A stretch of DNA of 57,500 nucleotides, taken from contig NC_135552.1 of assembly GCF_964340395.1 (NCBI RefSeq), forward strand, positions 18,192,181 through 18,249,680. Direction: 5' to 3'. The DNA is from Glandiceps talaboti (taxonomy: Eukaryota; Hemichordata; Enteropneusta; Spengelidae). Positions 1-8,956 of the stretch are shown in pieces. A model generated the notes under the pieces. The model was not told the origin of the DNA and did no database searches. It worked only from the letters and a program-made list of their open reading frames with translations. The stretch's first letter is position 1. Every line of letters starts with the position of its first letter. The position numbers and the translations under genes are program-made.

Positions 1-131
1 AATCGGTACATCTACTGGGTTAATAACTATACATGTTTGTATCAAGTCACCGAATAACACCATACTAGGAAACAGTAACGAATTTTCAAAAAACAAATTA
101 TTCAAGTAATATGTAAGCCTGTAGTACATAC

Positions 132-288
132 CCCATCCAAGAGCGATATACCATTTAATGCCTGCTTTCTCGGAAAACACTGCCACCGTTATGAGACTGT
201 GAAGATATACGCCTTCAACCAACAACCAGAAGTAATTGCAAGCGGTGAAATAATTAGTTAATGTAAACACGATTTTACATCCTGGCGT
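132..288 (-). CDS. PTHR: PTH-receptor-like gene, coding exon 7 (TM3 and second intracellular loop)
   Basis: This 157-nt exon follows a TTATTACAG acceptor and ends at a G|GTATGT donor inside the Gly codon of the GWG motif. It encodes residues 225-276. C228 is the TM3 cysteine that pairs with extracellular loop 2 in class B receptors. The segment NYFWLLVEGVYLHSL (242-256) carries E249, equivalent to Glu3.50 of the class B HETX network. It is followed by FSEK and ALGW, as in FFSEKK...FGWG of vertebrate PTH1R. The exon starts in phase 0, which fits the end of the preceding exon. The donor position in the Gly codon is a common class B intron position. The next exon (TM4) is not in the window; bases 1-131 are intron. 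Confidence 0.95.
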
Positions 289-528
289 CTGTAATAAGAT
301 AGATACTACGACATGATGACGTGTAACTGTGGTTGGCACGGGGAAAGTCACCATTTCGATATGACATTTTTATTTGATCTTGTCATGGGTACATAACAAC
401 AAAGGTGACGTGTACTTGAGGTAGCACTTCAATTTGCACATTATTAACCTACATCCTATATGCACTATATATAGTTATATACACTATATATAGGTATATA
501 CACTGTATGTAGGTATATACTATTTATT

Positions 529-598
<70 letters not shown>

Positions 599-939
599 TT
601 ATACCTATCACTGTTTCTGAATTGTTCTTTACGATGACACGACGATTGCAATGACTGTTTGCCAAATACTAGTCCACTACGTACTACTAGCATTACGATT
701 TGCCCACATATCAGAATGTCCAGGCAAGTCGCGACGATAGATTACACCAAACACGTCGACTGCTGTGGTACCTGCATAGCATCATATACCCTGTGTGCAG
801 TCTTTTTGTACATTGAGCTGTACTCTGGTTAGATAGATGATGCAGCTTATCATGTGACGTATGACCTCTCTCTCTAAAGGAGTAATTATGGCTTTGACTG
901 GACATAGACTTAACAACATTAAAAGGTTATTACACTTAC
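289..939 (-). other. Intron 6 of the PTH-receptor-like gene, with a TA repeat
   Basis: This 651-bp intron lies between the TM2 and TM3 exons. It contains short TATA-type repeats at about 465-530 and a pure (TA)n tract at 531-595. I see no coding exon or other structured element in it. Confidence 0.85.
531..595. repeat. (TA)n microsatellite
   Basis: About 65 bp of uninterrupted TA dinucleotide within intron 6. The flank just to the left has degenerate TATA/GTATATA runs. The small open frames read through it are repeat artefacts. Confidence 0.97.
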
Positions 940-1144
940 GTCGGATGGAGTGGTATTTGGAATGGTAGCATTTCCATATATAAACGTTTCGACACTAATG
1001 TTCATACCACCACCAAAGAGGTCATCTCCTGCTTTGGAATACGATTGGTCTTGGAAACTGTCTCGTATGTAGATTATGACAGCACGCAGCATAAACGATA
1101 AAAACAAATTCATGTGTATAATGTTCCGAGGACACCATAGTTTC
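940..1144 (-). CDS. PTHR: PTH-receptor-like gene, coding exon 6 (TM2 and long first extracellular loop)
   Basis: This 205-nt exon lies between CTACAG|G and GAC|GTAAGT. It encodes residues 157-224 after completing Lys156. TM2 reads [18 protein letters not shown]166 corresponds to His2.50 (H223 of human PTH1R, the Jansen-disease site), and R176 to Arg2.60 (R233). R183 replaces the Lys at 2.67 (K240), a conservative change. The first extracellular loop is long, as in vertebrate PTH receptors. It has three N-glycosylation sequons: N204 (NIS), N214 (NAT) and N219 (NTT). Loop length and sequence diverge between PTH receptors, so little can be inferred from its detail. Confidence 0.95.
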
Positions 1145-1585
1145 CTGTAGAAGCAAAGTGTACGTTGTTATTTACACGCCTCATAGGTGGTGTCTCTGTT
1201 TCAGGATCGACATGGCTGTGGGTTTAATAACCACCAAAGAAAACATAACCTATAGAGCTATAGATTATGTTAATACTACAAGACACTCACATCAAATATT
1301 ATTTTACTTTTACACAAAGAAAACAAGTAAGATATATACGGAGACTGAACTTTCATGGACTCTAGGTTCATAGTTACAAATGAAACAAGTGTTGGGTAGT
1401 ATTAGAGCAATTTGTATATAGTAAAAATGGACGCTGGACATTGTTTGGGAAAATGAAAACCCATTGTTCTCCAGTAAGTCCAAACAATGTTAGACTTGGC
1501 CCATTGTATTGATAACATTTTCCCATGCTGAGTTAAGAACAATAAAATGTTGTTGTTTTATGAAAATAATACCGAATCCACTTAC
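1145..1585 (-). other. Intron 5 of the PTH-receptor-like gene
   Basis: This 441-bp intron has a GTAAGT donor at 1585 and a CTACAG acceptor at 1150-1145. It is AT-rich. It contains an imperfect inverted repeat around 1436-1505 (ACATTGTTTGGGAAAATG against a CATTTTCCC-type counterpart). I see no exon in it. Confidence 0.85.
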
Positions 1586-1680
1586 TTAAAATAAAGGAAT
1601 ATGCCCATTGCAATAGTTAAGGCGACGAGAGACAATGCATAACCAATCTTGTAAATGATTCGAATTGTTTGCAGGTAGTC
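1586..1680 (-). CDS. PTHR: PTH-receptor-like gene, coding exon 5 (TM1)
   Basis: This 95-nt exon follows the acceptor GACGGCAG and ends before GTAAGT. It encodes residues 125-155 plus two bases of Lys156. After a short juxtamembrane DYLQTIRIIYKIGYA comes the hydrophobic TM1 helix SLVALTIAMGIFLYF. The IYxxGYxxSL pattern is the class B TM1 signature; human PTH1R has IYTVGYSVSL. The exon starts in phase 0 and ends in phase 2, matching both neighbours. Confidence 0.94.
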
Positions 1681-2425
1681 CTGCCGTCAGACAAAAGGAG
1701 ACACATTAAATATATTATTATTATGAGCGTATAATGAGTATTTCGCAAACTTGTCACTTGAAAGTGCTATCATAATAATAGGTATCACTTTAATGAAAAC
1801 TGACCGACAACCTGGCGCCTCTAGGATCGACTTGAACAATACTTGCATAGAGCAACGGTAACGTTCACAGACATTTATAAACAAGTGCCGGCAAGTTTTA
1901 CCTGTTTGGGTACTAATTACGTACGCAAAAATTACATTTGTGGATTTTAAGAACAAAGCACTACGTGTATTTAAGGAGGGACTTGTTTGTACTTGCATAC
2001 ACATTTTGAATACAATTTTATGACGTGGTTGACGTTTAGCCGTAGATATTTTTCTTACGGGACAGGGTAGAACAGGTTTTTGTGGTAAAAAGCACTCGGT
2101 ATTTCTTTCTGTGGCCTAAGTTTCTAATATTTGCCGGAAAGTGAACCTGGAAGTTTCCGTAATCGATGTATCCACACAGATTGCCTTAAAAACTTCTAAA
2201 TTACCGGATATGAATAATTCTCCGTTTCAGGAGCTGATATGCTAGTATATCCAGAATGGGTACCGAGTTGACGCCATCTTAGTCCCATGGGAGACACTTG
2301 CATGTAGACACAATACACCGTCTACTTTAGGTGGAGAAATGTACAGAGTATAAAAGAAATATTTTTTTTTTAAATCTGAAAAAGAAAGGAACTAAAGACG
2401 AAGTAAGTAAACAATGCTATTATAC
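1681..2425 (-). other. Intron 4 of the PTH-receptor-like gene
   Basis: This 745-bp intron contains an open frame of 105 codons on the minus strand (2004..1687). That frame has no recognisable domain and ends inside the intron, so I treat it as chance. No repeat or mobile element stands out. Confidence 0.8.
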
Positions 2426-2529
2426 CTCCATACTAACATCATATTTCCCGGCCTCTTCACAAGCTTTGAAATTAGTGACGTTGCTATTCTCCCAATAGCC
2501 ATCATCATCACAAGCTCTGTATACGTGCT
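2426..2529 (-). CDS. PTHR: PTH-receptor-like gene, coding exon 4 (C-terminal part of hormone-binding domain)
   Basis: This 104-nt exon follows a strong polypyrimidine acceptor (CTCTCTCTTTACAG) and ends at GAG|GTATAA, a weaker donor. It encodes two bases of Glu90 and residues 91-124. C96 and C113 are the fifth and sixth cysteines of the class B hormone-receptor domain. The RACDDDGYWE segment matches RRCDRNGSWE of PTH1R, with the conserved Gly-x-Trp. One N-glycosylation sequon is present at N106 (NVT). The reading frame continues into TM1 in phase 0. Confidence 0.94.
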
Positions 2530-3173
2530 CTGTAAAGAGAGAGAGAAAACGAATCGAGTTTAACTACCACATACATACATACATACATACATACATACAT
2601 ACATACATACATACATACATACATACATACATACATACAAACATACACACATACATACACACATACATACATACATACATACATACATACATACTGACAT
2701 ACATACATACATACTGACATACATAATACTGACATGCTGACAGACACACATGGTCTTCCCTAAATTGACCTACCCACCCACCAACAAACCTACCAACCAA
2801 CCAACCTACCTACCTACTATATACCCACCTACTACGATCTCCCCCAAAGCTTTATACTAGCCCTACGCAAAAAAAAGATACGACCCAGTTTGAGTTTCTA
2901 TTTATATTTGATTTAAGTGATTGGGTAAAGGATCCTGCTGTGCTTGTTGTGTCTCTGTTAGTTTAAGAGTTACAAAATGTATATCTTTGTTTGTTTGTCA
3001 AAAAACACAATGTCCCATGATTGAAATACCAAACCAACATCATTTTAGCTGTACGCCAGTTAACATGTAGAGTTAGGAGTTATGTCACTATCAAAAACAC
3101 ACAGTGAGAATACGATTAGCATCATCATCATTAAATACACTAACTGTACATATGTAACTATCATAAGACATAC
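2530..3173 (-). other. Intron 3 of the PTH-receptor-like gene, with a CATA repeat next to the acceptor
   Basis: This 644-bp intron holds a long CATA tetranucleotide array at 2569-2736, only about 40 bp from the acceptor of exon 4, plus a short ACCT/CAAC-rich run at 2765-2816. I see no exon or mobile element. Confidence 0.85.
2569..2736. repeat. (CATA)n tetranucleotide microsatellite
   Basis: About 125 bp of nearly pure CATA repeats, followed by shorter CATA blocks broken by CTGA. On the transcribed strand it reads (TATG)n, just upstream of the polypyrimidine tract of coding exon 4. The long Tyr/Val/Met/Cys open frames across it are repeat artefacts. Confidence 0.97.
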
Positions 3174-3284
3174 CTCCTTCCACGTCTCCAAAAAAATAAT
3201 GGGGACAATCTAACGCGACCACAGTTCCTGCTTCTACGGCAGGCCAACACATGAAGCCATCCCAGTACGTAATACAGTAGCGAT
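3174..3284 (-). CDS. PTHR: PTH-receptor-like gene, coding exon 3 (core of hormone-binding domain)
   Basis: This 111-nt exon lies between TTTCAG and G|GTATGT. It completes Asp53 and encodes residues 54-89 plus one base of Glu90. Cysteines C56, C65 and C79 are hormone-domain cysteines 2-4. The sequence YWDGFMCWP matches EWDHILCWP of PTH1R, and VVALDCPHYF matches VVAVPCPDYI. The conserved Asp, Trp and Pro that hold the domain core are therefore all present. Phases fit exon 2 (G + AT gives Asp) and exon 4 (G + AG gives Glu). Confidence 0.96.
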
Positions 3285-3459
3285 CTGAAAGCAATCACAC
3301 ACAATTCATAGCTACCACAAAGTGTGTTAAAGACAGGAACATAACAGTAAAAATCTTACGACTTTTTTAAAATGTAGATTATATATATTTTTGTTAAAAT
3401 GGGCGATGTCATTAGCGCTGGTAATATTGACAGTGTGTTTAGTTCTTTAGTTTTCACTA

Positions 3460-3832
3460 TAATAATATAATGATAATAACAATAACGTTGGTTTTATATA
3501 TAGCGCTTTCCCACTTTGTGCTCAAAGCACTTTACAATTATTACCCCTAGCACGGATCTATATCAACACAACGGCCCTTTATATTTCCTCAACTTTCTGG
3601 GGAGCATACAATCAATTGCAGCCTTTATAAGCGCATATGATTAAATTATTCACATTGCAACCTCTATCCTACCAGGTCCCAAATTATACAGCTGGGTGGA
3701 CTGAAGGACACAGTCGTGGTTCAAATCTGGCCCAAGGACTTTAGCACCTCAGAAACAAACGGCAGCGATGGGGCTCGAACCTGCCACCTGCAGATTCCAA
3801 GCCGGCCACTCTAACCATTTGCCCATCATGAT
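3460..3832 (-). repeat. tRNA-derived SINE with a Deu/L2-like 3' tail
   Basis: Read on the minus strand, the element starts with a tRNA-like head. An A-box-like TGGGCAAATGGTTAGAGTGG lies at about 3806-3825 and a B box GGTTCGAGCCC at 3781..3771. It ends with GTAAAGTGCTTTGAGC and GGAAAGCGCTATATA (3535 down to 3490), then a short TTATTA-type tail at about 3480-3460. The CGCTTTGAGC...AAAGCGCTATATAA pattern is known from Deu-type SINEs and L2-like LINE tails of deuterostomes. It is a non-coding retroposon within intron 2. Family assignment is from memory of these motifs. Confidence 0.75.
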
Positions 3833-6439
3833 TTGCAAAGAATCACTACCTCAAAGGTCAAAGTTGCGTCTAAAATGAATGAACGCGAAGGTTACGTTGT
3901 TGTTTATGGTATATTGTTTTTAATCCTTCTACCGGTGTTCATGCTGGGGTATATACAGTATATCAGTCACATCCGTATTGGTATTGTATGTTCCCAAAGG
4001 TATCGTTACACCTGGTTGCATTCATTATAGTTTTCTGTAAGACCTATCATTAACGCAGCTCATATAATTTGATAGCATCCGAGCAAGGTGAAATTGAATT
4101 CTGCAAAACAAACAGATAGGCCATTTCTCTTCGCCTCACTAATTCCTTTGTTCCATCTAGACCTCTCACTCTGCTGCTTATAACAGCACCACTTGAATCC
4201 GACTCTTTTTCAGTTATACGACCACTTTTATAGCAATTGTTAAAGGAGAATCATTGATAATTCATGATGTTGAACAATCGGCTTAGAATCATGATGACCC
4301 ATGATGGACACAAACTACCACTTACACTTCAGAATAGACAAACAAGCAATGGTGTCTTTTGCAGGTACCTTAGCCCACTCACCAGATATGATCAATTTAT
4401 TGAAATTGGAATTATATTTACGTTTGTTTTTTTTGATGTTGGGTCATCGGTGACTATCCCGACTTATGGATAAACTGAGGAAATTCTACGCAATTTCAAC
4501 GCCTAAAGAACAAATCTTATGTCATACTCGTTGGCCACCAATGGTATTCCGGATCGTGATTTACCTTCGGTGTATTCATAGTGATAGCAAGTGCTCCACA
4601 CAAGTGATTGTCACCAATGTGGGTACATCTCGACATCGCAAAATTGGTCAGAGAGCGCAGCCTGAAACCAATAGACTCTGGTTGACAGTGGCTCTCTAAT
4701 GTTTTCAGAGTATAGATTTGACTAGGCACGCAATTAAAAGTGCTATGATAGTTAAACTAATTCAATTTTTTTTCAAAAAAGAACACCTCAAATTGTGTTG
4801 TCTTATACATGACCTCAGTGAGAGGGATTGTAATCTATGGAGGTAATAACACTTTATTGATCTATCGAAAGCAAAAACAAGCTTCGAGGTAGACGTCTGA
4901 TGCAAGATTGTCATTCAGTGCTATAGTAATTGCACTGTAACAACAGTACGACTCCCTGCATGCAAAGATGTTAAAATTGCCAACACTGATAAACAACCCT
5001 GTATATGAGTCAACATAAAATTTAGATTCACAAATCAATTAACTCAACATCTTATACTTATACTAACAGTTCATGAAAGATTACATGATAATTGTACGAA
5101 GCCAAAATGTTGTTGTTGGTTCAACGTCACCTACATGTAAATGTAACCATGTACCGCCATAAAGTGTTCTTTTTTTGACCACTTGTCAAGTGTAGTTGCT
5201 TGTTCCAAAAACTATTATTTTAGTCAGTTATCTGTACTTGATAGTTTGTATATTTGGGTACGCTATAAGCCCTAACTTAAAGACTGTGAGGGAAGAAGAG
5301 TTTTAGTTGGGAAAATATGATAGCTGTTTTAGGGGATCAGTGTTTATTAGAGGTCCTTACCGGTCCCCATCAATATCAAAATAAATATCCATATCACATG
5401 TTAAAAAAGCCTCTTTACTTTAAAAAAAATACACAGATTACAGATGGATGATCACGTGGTAAGTCTAGACACATGTATTGTGGTAAGACACTTCTCATGG
5501 GAATTGATGTCAAAATCAAAGTATTTGATAACCACCACTGACAGAGTGCCAATGCTGTGTGTAATCTCCTTCCATGAATTTGAATATAAAGATTGCATTG
5601 GTGGAACCCCTCGCTTACCTTGCCGGAAGGTTACGTGGATAGTGAAGGTTTTTGTATACTGCTTCACATGATAAACAAAATTTACTATATCAATGAAGGT
5701 AAAAGGTCATCACCCAGTAGCAAATAAAGTAAACTGTAAATGTATAATAAAACACTGGCACTGTCCCATGAAAATGGTATAAACTCAAAACTATAATTCC
5801 TTAGAGAAGACTATGTGGTCGTGAATGTGACAAATGTACAAGAACAAACACAAGAGATGGCGTCTTTTTTATGTCATAAGCTTATGTGGTATGTATGCGA
5901 TACCTATGCGTATTTCGTTATTGAAATTGTTTTTAAATGCTAAAATCACTACTGAGTTTGTGTACAAAACGAATGTGTTCACGATAGAGACGTCAAGAAT
6001 TTATGAGCCTAATGGAGGTGAGCGAAATAAAAAAATGTCTACACGGTCGATTATGGAAGGGTGGTGAGATTATCCCAAATTTGCTTTGAAATTATTTGCT
6101 CTCTCACAATAGTGGATAAAGGCAAATTTCTCTAACGGGATAAATCTCCATAAACTTGTACTTTGTGCTTGAATGCTTTCCTGCTTTGTAACAGGCTGTT
6201 TCATTAATAGTAGACACCAAAATGTAGAAAACATAGTTATAATCTACTTACTATAATAAATATTTTAACTTTGTTACAGTAATTGTCTGACATGATGTGT
6301 TGTTCAACAGGACAAGCAACTGTGGTTGTTCATTTTGTAGCACATTGGTCTAATGACGGATCAACATTTGCATTTGCATTGTAATGCGATGAAAAGTTAG
6401 GCCACCATAAACATACACTCTTTGTCATAAAAGCTCATC

Positions 6440-6775
6440 AATTGGGTGTTTGAGACACACACAACACTGGTGATAAGAACTTAGCATTTGAGGATTTTAT
6501 GCAACAATTTACTCTAAAACATGACACTTCAAAAGATGCCTCATTCTGAAGCGACAAGGTTGGACAGCACACAAACTTATGGGCTATATTCACTCGCGCC
6601 TTACGTTGATACACTCTTTGATGTATTCTGTTTTAGAGTAAACTGGTGCAGAAAACCCCAAATGCTAAGCTCTTATAACCTGAATTGAGGTGCTCAAGAC
6701 ACACTGAATCCTAGTCATAAAAAATAGCTTAGCATTGGGAGATTTTATACAACACTTTACTCTTTAGACGACATC
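6440..6775. repeat. Foldback-type repeat arms, cluster 1
   Basis: Three copies of one ~40-bp arm occur here. It is plus-oriented at 6481-6520 (TTAGCATTTGAGGATTTT...), minus-oriented at 6630-6670 (TTTTAGAGTAAA...AAATGCTAAGC) and plus-oriented again at 6726-6767. Neighbouring text (GTGTTTGAGACACAC, CTCAAGACACACTGAATCC) is also inverted between copies. Related arms recur at 8122-8160 and 8292-8334. This is typical of decayed non-autonomous foldback DNA transposons; no transposase is visible. Confidence 0.6.
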
Positions 6776-7596
6776 AAACGTTTCGTCAACGTGGATGGAC
6801 AGAGCAGTCAGTGTATTCGACTGGTGTGTTTATTGACCATGATAGAGCAGTTTCGTCGTACGTCCTATGTGCCATCTTCTGGGATTCGCTGCTCAAGCCA
6901 GGACTAGTAGGTAACACTTCATATGTTCTGTCGTGTACAATAAATAATTTCCTTTGCGACTTGCACAAAAATTGCTCAGGGTACTGTTGCAGCCGCACGA
7001 ATTCTGCCACTTTCTTCTACCCATTGCACCAAATCTTGTCCAACCGCTTCATTCCGGCCATGATATCGTTTCCACATACAGCTGTCTTGCTAGTTTTCGG
7101 CCTGGTTGACAAGTCGGCCTAGCCTACCCGAAGACGTGAAGGACTACCGCTACTACACTATTCCGCTATGCGAACATTGAAATTTTTTGAATTTTTCGCT
7201 CGTCCTCTTCGAGAAAGGGCGAGGGAAATTTCAAAAAAATAGACACACAATAGACTAAGTGTCTATTAGTCTCTACATATACCTGGATGATACATGTAGT
7301 AAATAGACACACACTAGAACTACTGTATACTTTAATATTTATATTTCATAGATCATTATTAACTTTATTTTGTTTAAATACCAAATTAGAAATGTAAAAT
7401 TTTCTAAACGGCTAAAATAAAGTGTTATCTTATCTTCTTATCAATAGACTAAGTGTGTTAGCGTTAGTCTTTCATGTCTACAGTTAAGCTAAAGTCAGCT
7501 AGGGTTTATATAATACTTGCATCCAATATAAATCCAATGTAAGAGTAAGGTATACATTGAGCTAAAAATAATAGGCACAAGAAATGACCACATCTG
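6776..7596. other. Unrecognised block between repeats
   Basis: Bases 6790-7140 are visibly richer in G and C than their surroundings. They carry overlapping open frames on both strands (103 codons on plus at 6811-7122, 74 on minus at 7010-6786). Neither matches a domain I know. At 7188-7238 is an imperfect hairpin of about 18-bp arms (TTTTTCGCTCGTCC against GGGCGAGGGAAA). Bases 7400-7440 (AATAAAGTGTTATCTTATC) look like a retroposon 3' end. Origin unknown; a captured or decayed mobile-element fragment is possible. Confidence 0.4.
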
Positions 7597-8030
7597 GCTG
7601 GATATTCGTCACTGAAATACACGTATCTGGTTTTATGTTCGTCACTGAAAGACACGTACCAGAGCGCTGGATCGATCGATGTTCGTCACTGAAATACACC
7701 ATGCAAGTCCCGCTTGCAGACGGAGTCATTGAGACTTGATTCTGTTGAGGGACATAGTCATTATCGCGTCCCGTATTGTACCGTCTGCAAGTAATGAAAT
7801 ACACTAACAGAGCGCTGGATGTTTGTCAATGAAATACACGACTAGAGCGCTGAATGTTCGTCACTGAAATACTACAGAGCGCTGGATGTTCGTCAATGAA
7901 ATACACTACCAGAGCGCTGGATGTTTGTCAATGAAATACACTACCAGAGCGCTGGATGTTCGTCAATGAAATACACTACCAGAGCGCTGGATGTTCGTCG
8001 CCCAAATACACTACCGTGCGCTGTACATCA
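7597..8030. repeat. 35-bp minisatellite (GAAATACACTACCAGAGCGC unit)
   Basis: Tandem units of about 35 bp share GAAATACACTACC, AGAGCGCTGGATG and TTCGTCA blocks. The right part (7794-8030) has about seven fairly regular units. The left part (7597-7705) has about three diverged ones. The two are split by a ~80-bp inverted-repeat segment at 7713-7791 that does not resemble the unit. Confidence 0.9.
7713..7791. mobile_element. 79-bp segment with 11-bp perfect terminal inverted repeats inside the minisatellite
   Basis: The segment begins CTTGCAGACGG (7713-7723) and ends CCGTCTGCAAG (7781-7791), a perfect 11-bp inverted pair. It interrupts the 35-bp tandem array and shares nothing with the unit. 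It looks like a tiny non-autonomous insertion, but I see no clean target-site duplication. Confidence 0.5.
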
Positions 8031-8114
8031 TGTACATGTATGTTATTAGTCACCCAAACGGCTTTTGCGTAGACTAACTGCTATGTATATCCGCGTTGAC
8101 GTATCTTTTGATGG

Positions 8115-8425
8115 TCATAAATGCTTAGCATTTGATAACTTTGTGCAACAAGTTACTAAAAAAAACCAGAGTGAGTGGACTGACGGTAAGTTTGTGTGGT
8201 CTCAAACACCACACGAAGTTGTAACAGTGTACAAGGCGGAATGCTTTGAAAAGGTGCCTCAGACTGACTGACGCATCTTTTGGTGTCTCCTGTTTTTAGA
8301 GTAAAATGTTGCATAAAATCCTCAAATGCAAAGCCCTTATGACCTGGATTCTGTCTCAAACGCCAAAATGCTGCGTGTCTAAACAAGGATTGTGTGTGCC
8401 TCAAACACCTAAATGCTAAGCTTTG
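8115..8425. repeat. Foldback-type repeat arms, cluster 2
   Basis: A plus arm at 8122-8160 (GCTTAGCATTTGATAAC...GTGCAACAAGTTACT) faces a minus arm at 8292-8334 (TTTTTAGAGTAAAATGTTGC...CTCAAATGCAAAGC). They are followed by a further AAACACCTAAATGCTAAGC at about 8402-8420. It is the same family as cluster 1, and the two clusters bracket the block and minisatellite between 6.8 and 8.0 kb. Confidence 0.6.
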
Positions 8426-8956
8426 TTATGACAAAAATGTACGTACTAACCTTTATATATCTCTGGTGAGACTGCCTTGTTAGCATTTGCAATTTTATTC
8501 AAATACGCTAAACATCCATCAGTTTCCACACCGTGTTGTTATTTGCAGAAAGCAGGAAGAAATGCACCCGTGAAATCGGACAGTAGTTTCCAACCCATAT
8601 CACGTGCACCGTCAATCGACCATCACAACGCGGCACACCATTGGCAGTTTCACGAGGTAAGCTCTACTGTTATATTTGTATCTGTTAGCTACCTGGTTAC
8701 TGCTATAGCCTATCATTTCGTAGCTGGAGACTTTTGTTTTAATGAATAACAGTTTAAGGGAGCAAGGCTCTTACTAGCTTTAGTCATGTACTTGTTAATT
8801 GAACACTTATTGCCTGGCTGGCTTTAAGGGTACTAAGATTGACGTCTAGTAGTCCGAGTGCTGTTATGTTATGTTTCAACTCTTTCCCCGAGGTTGAAAG
8901 CGTCATCCATATTGGGTTCTACGTCGGAATAGAATCAGTATGAAAGAATGACTTGA

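Noticed and set aside
2508-2800. Several Cys/Val/Tyr/Met-rich frames overlapping receptor exon 4
   Set aside because: They read through the CATA microsatellite; only the spliced frame at 2426-2529 has receptor sequence.
3771-3825. A functional tRNA gene
   Set aside because: The boxes belong to a degenerate tRNA-like head joined to a SINE body; no intact acceptor stem or cloverleaf.
7597-8030. CRISPR-like array (regular ~35-bp repeats)
   Set aside because: The units are contiguous with no unique spacers, and the context is an animal intron; it is a minisatellite.
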